This document shows, one piece after another, positions 41,013 to 49,640 of a DNA stretch of 64,000 nt; positions within the stretch are counted from its first letter, which is position 1; every line of letters starts with the position of its first letter. A program made the position numbers and the translations under genes. Below the pieces are notes generated by a model that had not been told where the DNA came from, searched no databases, and was given only the letters and a program-made list of their open reading frames with translations. Location: contig KV454016.1 in the NCBI GenBank assembly GCA_001661245.1, positions 1 through 64,000 of the forward strand, read 5' to 3'. The DNA is from Pachysolen tannophilus NRRL Y-2460. Its lineage: Eukaryota; Ascomycota; Pichiomycetes; Alaninales; Pachysolenaceae.

Positions 41013-43112
41013 ATGGATCAATTCGTGTTATCTGCTACTTTAAAGGGCCATGAACAAGATGTGAGGTCGATTAAACCGGTTTCGGATGATATGCTTGTAA
41101 GTTGCTCTAGAGATTCTACTGTTAGGGTTTGGAATAAGTTACAAAATGGAGATAATATTAATCAATGGGATGGGTCAGTTATAAATTATCAATCGGCGAC
41201 TCATAAATTTATTAATTCATTAACTTGTTTTGTTAAGGATAAAGAGAATTTTATTGCAAGTGGAGGGAATGAAAAATTGATTAATGTAACTTCATTATTT
41301 GGTACTTCTAGTATAGATCCAAAATATGTTCTTATTGGACATACAAATAATGTTTGTTCTTTGGATTCAATTGATGAAGGATTGATAATTAGTGGGTCTT
41401 GGGATCTGACTGCAAAAGTTTGGGATGATTTTAAGTTGAAATATGATTTAATTGGTCATGAAAATTCTGTATGGGATGTGAAAATAATTGGAACTGATTT
41501 ATTTTTAACATGTTCTGCTGATAAGACAATAAAATTATGGAATCAAGATAAAGTTGTTAAAACTTATAAGAGTCATACAGATGTTGTTAGAAGCTTGTTG
41601 GTATTGCCCGATGGTGAAACTTTTGCAAGTTGCTCAAATGATGGTACCATAAAGATTTGGAATATTTCATCGGGTGAATGTCTTCAAACTTATAATGGTC
41701 ATGAAAGCTTTGTTTATTGTTTAGGTATATTGAGTAATGGTGATTTGGTCAGTAGTGGAGAAGATAGAAGTGTTAGGATCTGGAGAAATGGGAAATGTAT
41801 CCAAGTAATTAGATTTGCATGTATTTCTATTTGGACTGTTGCTGTACAAAATAATGATGATATTCTGGTTGGTGGAAGTGATGGATTAATTAGAATTTTC
41901 ACCAAATCAAAAATTAGAGCAGCTTCCGAAAAAGATCAAGAATTTTTTTTAAAAGAAGTTGAAAATTCTTCAATTAATGAAAAATCAATGGATGGTTTAA
42001 ACAAAGAAAAAATACCTGGTAAAGAAGCACTAGAAAATAGTGGAGAAGAAGGTAAAACAATTATGATTAAATTACCTACAGGTCTTGTTGAAGCATATCA
42101 ATGGTCAGGAGGTAAATGGATCAAGATAGGAGACGTTGTTGGAGCTTCAGGTAATGATAAAAAACAAGAGTATAACGGTAAAAATTGGGATTATGTCTTT
42201 GATGTTGACGTCAAAGAAGGTGAACCACCATTAAAGTTAGCATTCAATGCTAATGAAAATCCTTATGTTGTTGCTGCAAATTTTTTGGAAAAAAATGATC
42301 TCCCACAATCATATACAGAAGAAGTTGTCAGATTTATCATGAACAATACTCAAGGTGTTACACTTGGAGAATCTGCAGCTGCTAATCCTTATGCAGATAG
42401 AAATCCAGTGGAATCTATTAAATTAAACGTTATTCCTCAAACATCAAAACTTTCATTTGAAAAATTAATTGATTTTAAAAATATTGAAAAAATTAATTCT
42501 ACAGAACCCAAAAAATATACTGAAGAACAATTAAATGGATTAAAAGAATCTTTAAATACTAAAAATTATGAAAATCTTTTCAAAATGTGGGAATTTATGT
42601 TTCAAAATTATAACAATAAAATTATTGTTTATGATTTTTTAAGAGCTTTAGCAAATTCTATACCACAGTATAAATTAAAGACAGAAATTTTACCATTTTT
42701 AGGAGATGGTTTAAAATCTGAAAATCTTAACATTCAAAATTTAGCATTGAAAGTTATGACTAATATTCTGAAATATATTCCACCTAATCAATTGGCAACA
42801 TTATTCCCTCTATTGCGTACTTTAAAGTTTGATAATTCAAAAATTCTGTTAACTTTAGCCACATTATTATATAACTTATCAATTGGTAGTTATAATGATG
42901 AACATAGTTCTATCTTTTTAGAACTTTTAACTAAATTAATTGACTCTAGCAAAGGTTCTTTGGATAGTGAAGTTGGTTATAGATCATTAATTGCTATTGG
43001 AAATTTAGCTTACTATGGAAATCTTGCTTCTAAAAAATATTTAAAAGATAAAACATTTGTTTGGAATACAAACAGATTTACAACTTTATATAACGATTTT
43101 GAGAGAATTTAA
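41013..43112 (+). CDS. DOA1: Ubiquitin-binding Cdc48 cofactor Doa1/Ufd3 (PLAA)
   Basis: A 699-residue protein with a WD40 beta-propeller (about residues 1-300; repeats such as LKGHEQDVRSIK, GHENSVWDVK, SHTDVVRSL, GHESFVYCLG), then the PFU ubiquitin-binding domain (about 355-440; GGKWIKIGDVVG, GKNWDYVFDVDVKEG) and the C-terminal PUL armadillo-like domain (about 470-699) that binds Cdc48. The start is the ATG at 41013; a TTG precedes it by two codons. Length is near the S. cerevisiae protein (715 residues). It acts in ubiquitin homeostasis and organelle quality control. Confidence 0.95.
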   Translation: MDQFVLSATLKGHEQDVRSIKPVSDDMLVSCSRDSTVRVWNKLQNGDNINQWDGSVINYQSATHKFINSLTCFVKDKENFIASGGNEKLINVTSLFGTSSIDPKYVLIGHTNNVCSLDSIDEGLIISGSWDLTAKVWDDFKLKYDLIGHENSVWDVKIIGTDLFLTCSADKTIKLWNQDKVVKTYKSHTDVVRSLLVLPDGETFASCSNDGTIKIWNISSGECLQTYNGHESFVYCLGILSNGDLVSSGEDRSVRIWRNGKCIQVIRFACISIWTVAVQNNDDILVGGSDGLIRIFTKSKIRAASEKDQEFFLKEVENSSINEKSMDGLNKEKIPGKEALENSGEEGKTIMIKLPTGLVEAYQWSGGKWIKIGDVVGASGNDKKQEYNGKNWDYVFDVDVKEGEPPLKLAFNANENPYVVAANFLEKNDLPQSYTEEVVRFIMNNTQGVTLGESAAANPYADRNPVESIKLNVIPQTSKLSFEKLIDFKNIEKINSTEPKKYTEEQLNGLKESLNTKNYENLFKMWEFMFQNYNNKIIVYDFLRALANSIPQYKLKTEILPFLGDGLKSENLNIQNLALKVMTNILKYIPPNQLATLFPLLRTLKFDNSKILLTLATLLYNLSIGSYNDEHSSIFLELLTKLIDSSKGSLDSEVGYRSLIAIGNLAYYGNLASKKYLKDKTFVWNTNRFTTLYNDFERI

Positions 43113-43332
43113 AATTATAAAATCATCACAATTCATTACAAGTTAATGATTTAAAAGATTTTTCACATTGCTAGAGTACAAAAAGTCTATCTATTTATTT
43201 ATCAAATTTTTTATTCTTTTTTATTTTTTTTTAAAAAACTTCTATTGATATAAATAAATATTAAACAATATGAAACAGCTATATTTTCATCTTTTATTCT
43301 CTTTTTACCTAAACCAAAGTCATAAATTCTAG

Positions 43333-44360
43333 GATCAACAACAACAACAAGAACAAGATTCGCAGCAGGTTACAAGATTAACACTGAGAGTGACAAAGGG
43401 GAAATATAAGTTGTCTGATTTCCAGATCCTAAGAACTTTGGGCACTGGGTCGTTTGGAAGAGTACATTTGGTAAGGTCTGTTCATAATGGTAGGTTTTAT
43501 GCGATGAAGATGTTGAAAAAAAACAAGTTGTAAAGATGAAACAAGTGGAACATACAAAGGATGAAAGAAAGATATTGGCACTTGTGCAGCATCCTTTCAT
43601 TATTAAGATGTGGGGAACATTTCAAGACAGTCGTTCAGTATTTATGATTATGGATTTTATTGAAGGTGGTGAACTATTCACATTATTGAGGAAATCTAAA
43701 AGATTCCCAAACCCAGTTGCAAAATTTTATGCTGCTGAAGTTTGTCTTGCTTTAGAATACTTACATTCACATGGTATTGTTTATAGAGACTTGAAACCAG
43801 AAAATATTTTACTTGATAAAAATGGACATATTAAACTTACAGATTTTGGGTTTTCAAAAGAAGTCTCAAACATCACATACACATTATGTGGTACTCCAGA
43901 TTACATCGCACCAGAAGTTGTTGGCTCAAAGCCTTATAACAAATCTGTAGATTGGTGGTCATTTGGAATCTTGATATATGAAATGCTTGCAGGTCATACA
44001 CCTTTTTATAATTCATCACAAATTAAAACATATGAAAACATCTTGGAATGTGACTTGAAACTTCCAGATTTTTTCCAAGAAGATGTTAAAGATTTATTAA
44101 GAAGGTTAATCACTAGAGATATAACGTTAAGATTGGGAAATTTGTCAAATGGTTCTTTAGATATAAAAAGTCATATGTGGTTTCTGGAAGTAAATTGGGA
44201 TAATTTACTAAGAGGTTGTATAGAAAGTCCTTATGACCCACCCATACAAAGTGGTGTTGGTGATAGTAGTCAGTACGATACTTATCCAGAACTGAACGAT
44301 TTAGATTACGGAATCGTTGGAGAAGAAGACGAATATGCCTCTTTATTCGAAGAATTTTGA
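43333..44360 (+). CDS. cAMP-dependent protein kinase catalytic subunit (TPK), one frame break in an A-run
   Basis: The AGC kinase domain begins with [25 protein letters not shown] (first part quoted: GTGSFGRV is the Gly-rich loop) and the lysine in FYAMKMLKK. The frame then changes within an 8-A run (43516-43523); after it the protein continues in register with [19 protein letters not shown], the catalytic loop [26 protein letters not shown] and the C-terminal FEEF hydrophobic motif. One extra A would give the family consensus LKKKQVVK. The start is also unresolved: the frame upstream of 43333 is closed by a TAG at 43330-43332, 20 codons after the only nearby ATG (43270). PKA activity is normally essential, so sequence error is more likely than loss. 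Confidence 0.85.
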
Positions 44361-44457
44361 ATAAAGAAAGAAAGAAAGAAAGAAAAAAAAAAAAAAGAGA
44401 ATTGATTATATGTATATATATGTATAAAGGGAGTTTTTGTTACTTTTGCTTTTTGAA
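44361..44457. other. Convergent spacer after the TPK gene
   Basis: Contains a GAAA repeat and an A-run (44363-44398). Nothing else is seen. Confidence 0.4.
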
Positions 44458-45060
44458 TTATTGCTTTGTACTTACAATATCACTGGATGCTTGCAGTGAC
44501 GACATTTGAGAAGGGTAAGAATTAGTACTGCTCGAAGGCAAAACCAACTTTGAATCATTATTATACTCATTCACCACAGAAATCGGTAATGGCACCTGCT
44601 GCACCTGTTGAGTTTGTTGCCCCTGTTGAGCTTGCTGGGCTTGTTGAACTTGCTGTGAATGTTGCCAATTATTTAGTTGTATGTTATTATGGCCTAGCAG
44701 ATGCTGCTGGCTATGATTTTCTATTTGAGAGCCATGATAAATGGCTGAGTGATGCATATAACTATTCCCACCACCACCAGTGCCATCACCATTCACCATA
44801 CTACCATTATTCATATGACTACCGTTATTCATATTCGACGAAGCAGACAATGTTGGCAGATTCAGATTCACAAACGCACCTTGAGTCCCACTTGATACTG
44901 AGGAAGTTGAAGATTCTGGAGTCAAATTCGAAAGAGTATGTTGCTGCTGTCGTTGCTGTTGATGTTGTTGCTGCTGCTGCTGTTGTTGTTGCTGTTGTAA
45001 CGGCAGTTGTGAGCCCAAAAACGGGTAGCCATACTTATTTGAATTCGGATAATTGTTCAT
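44458..45060 (-). CDS. Gln/Asn-rich low-complexity protein, unrecognised
   Basis: A 200-residue open frame from an ATG. It contains a long Gln/His run (about residues 22-42), an MNNGSHMNNGS repeat, a Gly run, and a second Gln/Val/Ala run (about 130-155). No folded domain is visible, and it resembles prion-like or activation segments of transcription regulators. The last codons contain a perfect donor word GTAAGT, but the 97 bp left before the TPK gene hold no convincing branch point, so I keep the stop. It could be a small regulator or a remnant of one. Confidence 0.5.
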   Translation of the reverse strand: MNNYPNSNKYGYPFLGSQLPLQQQQQQQQQQQHQQQRQQQHTLSNLTPESSTSSVSSGTQGAFVNLNLPTLSASSNMNNGSHMNNGSMVNGDGTGGGGNSYMHHSAIYHGSQIENHSQQHLLGHNNIQLNNWQHSQQVQQAQQAQQGQQTQQVQQVPLPISVVNEYNNDSKLVLPSSSTNSYPSQMSSLQASSDIVSTKQ

Positions 45061-45824
45061 GATCTAGTTCGCAAAAGACCACTTATTGCAATACCATCAG
45101 ACATGAAACGAAATATACATATAATACCGTATATACATACATATATATATATATATATACATACACATATATATATATATATATATATAAATTATATTTT
45201 TTAAAACCTTACTAACTAATTACCCACTTAGCTTTCTTTCTGATCCAATGTCGAAAGCTTCTTCTTAATATATTTTACAATCAACTCAAAGTTTCACAAG
45301 AAAGAAAAAAAAAGAAAAGAAAATAAAAGAAATTGTATAGTAAACCGATGCTGTAAAAAAGTGAAAAAAAGTGAAAAAAAAAAAATGAAAAAAACTTTCA
45401 AAGAGGAGAGCAAAACTAGAAACAGTGTACAAGTTTTAATTGAAATTTGTGAATATCTGAAACATTTAAAGAATTAGGATTAAAGAAGCAATATCTATTT
45501 TATCTTTGCTAAGAAATTGTGTTTAAAGTTTTACAAATGGTTACAATAGAGAGTTAAGTATGAGTACTTAACTTTGATTTCTCCATTAAAAATATTGTTC
45601 CGGTAGGTTTTTCCGCCTATTGTTCTAGAATAGAAGGCCAACCTGGATTATTAGGTAATGATATACCATTAATACCTTAAAATCCATCTACCAGTTTCTA
45701 GTTTAAATTAGTTTTTTATTTTATTAAGATATATAGATTATATCATTTATGATTAAAGAAAATAATATATATATATGAAAGATTTAAATAGAGTTGAATA
45801 TTTTATTTTTTTAAGAAAAACAAT
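45061..45824. other. Intergenic region with AT microsatellites
   Basis: Contains long TA/CATA dinucleotide tracts (45117-45192) and A-runs (45300-45390). No gene is seen in about 760 bp. Confidence 0.5.
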
Positions 45825-47286
45825 TTACTTTTCATGTTTTTTCCTATTCTTTCTAGTTGTTGCATCTGCCACCAATTCTTCAAAGACTCTAACTTCTTCA
45901 TCTTCGGATTTAGTTCTTTCAACGCTCATAAAGACTTGACCCATGTATTTTAAAGCCATTGCTCTTTCCTTTCTCTTATTTATATCAACGGTTTTATCTT
46001 CCAAGATTAAGTCACATACATTTTTCAAAGTTGAGGATATTTCGAATCTTGAAGCGTTCCAAGCAGATGCTAAGATTTGTCCTATTAAATATTGCTCTAA
46101 TTCTGCAATTTCTTCTTCTGTTGGTATTTTTTCTTCTTCTTCTTCTTCTTCTTCTTTTGTATCTTTTGTATCTTTTCCAATGGTTTGTGATGTTTCTGGT
46201 TTAGTTTCTTGCTCTTCCTTGGTGATTTTTTTTATCATTTTTCTCTATTGGTTTTGATTTAATATCACTAGAATCAATATTTCCATTATTTCCTAAATTT
46301 TGTTGTTTTTGTAATAATTTTTCCCTTTTTTCTTTTAATCTATCCAATTCTTCTAAAGTCTTTTGAGCATCTAATGCGCTACTTATAGTTCTAAAAGTAT
46401 CACCAACAACATTCATTTTCAATTTCATTGACCCCCACATTCCACCAATTCCTAAAAATTTATGATTTTTCATAAATATATCACCTTTATTATAATATAT
46501 GTTACCAATAGTATGTAAAATTTCAATACCAAAACTTTCCATTTTTAATTCATTTGCATTTTCAGATATTATATTAATAAAAGATTTTGTAACATCATCT
46601 TTCTTATCAGTTTCTGTCCATAAAGAAATTTTAGTAATTAATGTTTGAGCCAATTTTTTTTCACGTTCCAATTTTTCTTTTCTTATTTGTTCATTATATT
46701 TATCTAATTCTTCTTGTTTTTTAATTTCTAATTCTTTCTTTTTCTGTTTTATAAATTCTTGTTTTTTCAATTCTAATTCTTCTGATGTTAAATTTTTAAA
46801 TTCATTAGATGATAATTTTTCATTTACATCTTTTTCAAAATCATATTCTGATAATGAAATCAGTAACAAATTTTGTTTTTTAATATTTTCATTAGCATCA
46901 GCATTAGTAGCAGTAGCAGCACCACTGCTAGTAGTATTGGTAGTTTCATCAATATCTTCAGCCTCCTTACTTTCATACTGACTATGTATTTCAGCACTCT
47001 TGGTCAACTCTTTTAACATTGTCAATTCCCCAATATAATCAACAAATGCTTCACCTCCAAATATAGTTGCAAAAAATTCATTTGGATCTTCAAAACCTTC
47101 TTTTGGAACTGCATCTTCTTTACCATATAAATCATACCTTTTCCTTAAATTACTATCACTCAACACTTGATAAGCCTCACCAATCTCTTGAAACTTTTGA
47201 GCAGCTAAAGGATCATTTGGGTTTTTATCTGGATGATGTATAATCGCTTTTTTACGATATGCTTTTTTAATTTCAATTTGTGTTGC
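45825..47286 (-). CDS. DnaJ-family protein (Caj1/Djp1 type), first exon displaced, one frame break
   Basis: On the minus strand the J-domain begins abruptly at [14 protein letters not shown] (codon at 47284-47286), continues through [10 protein letters not shown] with the HPD triad, then [15 protein letters not shown] and a long charged region, and ends with the DnaJ-X domain ([20 protein letters not shown]) near the C-terminus. Upstream of 47286 the frame meets TGA, and the expected start (M...YYDVLGISSN) is missing on this strand; a matching piece lies on the opposite strand at 47387-47434. A second defect is a frame change in an 8-base A-run (46226-46233 on the plus strand), between EKNDKK and [13 protein letters not shown]. 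Relatives act in peroxisomal import or as general cytosolic Hsp40 proteins. Confidence 0.82.
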
Positions 47287-47386
47287 TCAAGAGGTTAAGA
47301 GATAAATCAAGTTTCTTGTATTGTTGAATAGTTATTTAGTTTTTTTTTTTTTTTTTTTTTTATTAAGAAAAAAGAGATTAGTGATA

Positions 47387-47434
47387 ATGGTTGTAGATAC
47401 AACTTATTATGATGTATTAGGTATATCATCAAAT
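47387..47434 (+). other. Orphan J-domain first exon in inverted orientation
   Basis: The plus strand reads MVVDTTYYDVLGISSN from an ATG at 47387, the canonical start of a Caj1/Djp1-type J-domain. It is preceded by a T-rich leader and followed by AT-repeat sequence (47440-47510) with no continuation of a J-domain. It is exactly the part missing from the minus-strand DnaJ gene ending at 47286. An inversion of the promoter plus exon 1, or a misassembly at the adjacent homopolymer and AT repeat, would explain it. Confidence 0.65.
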
Positions 47435-47520
47435 ATCAATATTAAATATATTATATATATATATATTATTATTATATATTATATATTATATATATTTTAT
47501 TATATATTTTAATGCTCTCG
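47435..47520. repeat. AT-rich palindromic microsatellite
   Basis: Almost pure A/T, with TATATATAT and TATTATATATTATATAT stretches that can fold back on themselves. It borders the inverted exon and is a likely breakpoint or assembly trouble spot. Confidence 0.6.
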
Positions 47521-47636
47521 TTCATATTCACAATTTAAACCTTCTTCCAAACCACTTGGTACTTTAGAACACGACCATTTTTTCTTCCTAACTAATTTCA
47601 TGTTCATCAAGTTGAACTCGAAGTTGATGTTCTAGT

Positions 47637-48368
47637 TTAAAGGTTTGATCTTCTTAGCTTTTGAGATTTGGCAGCTTCTTTTCCTTCATTGATATCTTCT
47701 GCAACTAATTGATCGGCTTTGACTCTTTTAGGGATATAGTCCAATATATTTTCCAATGTGGAATCATCTATTTTTGAAATTGGGATACGGACCATACCAT
47801 TTTCATCAGCAATTATTAAATCACCTGGATCTATTGTTTCTAAAGTTGTTTTATTTGGATAACTATTTAAAACAATTTCTAATTGAACGTTAATACCAAT
47901 TAATTTTAATACTGGTTTTGGAGCAGTTGTTCCTAAACCATAACTCATTACTGGGTATTGTAAATTATTATGTTCTTGAATATCTCTAATTCTTCCAAAT
48001 ATAATTGAACCATTACAATTTTGAAATTTTGCTCTTGTTGACATTAATCCACCATACATTGCATTATTAATACGAGTATATGGCAGATAAGGTAATTGTA
48101 AAATCTGAGTAGTTGCAATTATTAATACTGAATTTAAAGGAATTGAATCTATATAACTTTTAGATATAGCAGGTCTTGGATCATCTAATGGTGCATATAA
48201 TACCGTATAAGCTTCACCAACAATTGGTAATTCAAAATTCGATTGAACTTGTAAATTGGGGAAAAATCCACCATTTGGAAAACCATGTTTAACTAAAGAA
48301 TCTGAAATATCACATGGTGAAAATTTTTTTAAAAAATTTGTAACTCTAATTGCTTTATCTTTATTCAT
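47637..48368 (-). CDS. RraA/DlpA-like (HMG/CHA aldolase family) protein
   Basis: A 243-residue protein of the RraA-like fold. It opens with the CDISDSLVKHG motif and has GEAYTVLYAPLDDPRP, then the phosphate- and metal-binding region MYGGLMSTRAKFQNCNGSIIFGRIRDI and DPGDLIIADENGMVRIP. S. cerevisiae Yer010c (234 residues) is a likely relative. Some members are 4-hydroxy-4-methyl-2-oxoglutarate/oxaloacetate aldolases acting at the end of gallate or protocatechuate meta-cleavage, others regulate RNase E in bacteria. A link to the distant phenolic cluster is possible but the gene lies among housekeeping genes, so I do not infer it. Confidence 0.85.
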   Translation of the reverse strand: MNKDKAIRVTNFLKKFSPCDISDSLVKHGFPNGGFFPNLQVQSNFELPIVGEAYTVLYAPLDDPRPAISKSYIDSIPLNSVLIIATTQILQLPYLPYTRINNAMYGGLMSTRAKFQNCNGSIIFGRIRDIQEHNNLQYPVMSYGLGTTAPKPVLKLIGINVQLEIVLNSYPNKTTLETIDPGDLIIADENGMVRIPISKIDDSTLENILDYIPKRVKADQLVAEDINEGKEAAKSQKLRRSNL

Positions 48369-48587
48369 CTTTTACAATAAACTCAATAAACGAAAAAAAA
48401 AATTAATAATAAGAAACAAATTTTTATTTAATTATTTAATTTATCGGTCAGTTGGATTAACTGAATTAAAAAAGTAAAAAAAGTTTCAAATTAAAATTGT
48501 ATTAGTCTGAATTTAATGTTTTTATGAGATGCACTGTTACTTATACAATCTGTACTCCATATTGATCTTCTGCTGTCCTTCTGCATC
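48369..48587 (-). promoter_or_regulatory. Upstream region of the RraA-like gene
   Basis: A/T-rich leader with no distinct signal. Confidence 0.25.
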
Positions 48588-48821
48588 TGTGTCATGTGTC
48601 ATGTGTTATGTGTTGCACCGTGTTTTTAAAGACAAATGTCACTTCTCATGTTTTGTTGGACATGTCACTTTTTTCTTTGCCCTTTTTTCTGTCACTTTTT
48701 TCTGTCACTTTTTTTTTGTCACTTTTTTTTGTCACTTTTTTTTTGTCACTTCTCATGTCACTTTTGTTTTGTGCCCTTTTATGTGTCGTTAATTTTTTTT
48801 TTTCTGTCACTCTTGTGACAG
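48588..48821. repeat. Degenerate TGTCATG and TGTCACTTTTTT tandem array with terminal hairpin
   Basis: First come TGTCATG-like copies (48588-48615). Then GTCAC followed by a T-run recurs at 48638, 48664, 48691, 48704, 48718, 48731, 48744, 48757 and 48805. Several neighbours are 13 bp apart. The array ends in CTGTCACTCTTGTGACAG, an inverted repeat with a 4-base loop. It lies between the RraA-like gene and the F-box gene. Frames across it read as Phe/Leu-rich or Lys/Ser-rich low-complexity peptides, which I do not call as genes. Confidence 0.7.
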
Positions 48822-49640
48822 AAATTTTTTCAGCCACTTTTCCCACAATTTATCCTTTTTATTCATATGTCCCCACTGATGTCAATTATCTTACTGGCTT
48901 AAATTAATTGCGGCTTGCTGTACCCGATCGAGGTTATTAATATTTCCCAAAAAGGGAAATAGTCTATAATTTGCTTACGATTACAAGAGGTGCTTGGGGG
49001 GTAGAGGGGGTGAGATAGAACAAAGAAAAAAGCACTTTCTTTCTTTTACTTAAAGAAGACCCGTATTAACCGGTTATCTTTCCTTTCCTTCTTTACTGTC
49101 CGATTTTGTTTTATTGTTTTTGTTTTTGTTTATTTTTTTTTTATTTTTTTATCTTTGCCAAATCCGAAAATGAAGGGGATCGAGGCAGGTCAGTTCCAGG
49201 CCGTTTCGTTTCAAGTCGTAAGAGTATAACTTAACTTATCTTGTGTGTTGTTGATTCTTTTTCTATTTTTCTTTTCTTTGGTAAACTAATTTTAAAAGGG
49301 TTCTTGTTAAAATTGTTATTATTATTTATCATAATCATCATCATCATCATCATCATCATAATCATTATTTCTTCTTCCTTTTTTTTTCTTTTTCTTTTTT
49401 AGTTTATAGATTTCAAACTAAAAAAAAATAAAATAAAAAAAAATTATATTTTTCATTTTGTTTGTTTCTTTCTTTGTCTCTTTGCATTAATTTTTTATTT
49501 TATTTCATTTTATTTTATGGCTTTTGGGGTTTAATTATTGGGTTTGTTGGGTTGTATTTTATTTTTTTTTTTAAAACTATTGCTATTAAATTTATTATTT
49601 TGATAATTTTTTTCAAATCATTAAAGCTTTAAGTAAAAGA
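48822..49640 (+). promoter_or_regulatory. F-box gene upstream region
   Basis: Holds a G-rich word (GGGGGGTAGAGGGGG, about 48995-49009), an ATC/CAT trinucleotide microsatellite (49332-49365) and many T-rich tracts. No gene is seen. Confidence 0.35.

Noticed and set aside
44458-44480. A GTAAGT donor at the end of the Gln-rich gene implying a further exon
   Set aside because: Only 97 bp remain before the convergent TPK gene, and no branch point or coding continuation is visible.
47637-48368. The RraA/DlpA-like gene as part of the phenolic pathway
   Set aside because: Some relatives act in gallate breakdown, but this gene sits among housekeeping genes 23 kb away and lacks the cluster promoter words.
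48529-48907. Phe/Leu-rich and Lys-rich frames across the TGTCACTTT array
   Set aside because: They are translations of a simple repeat, with no start context or domain.
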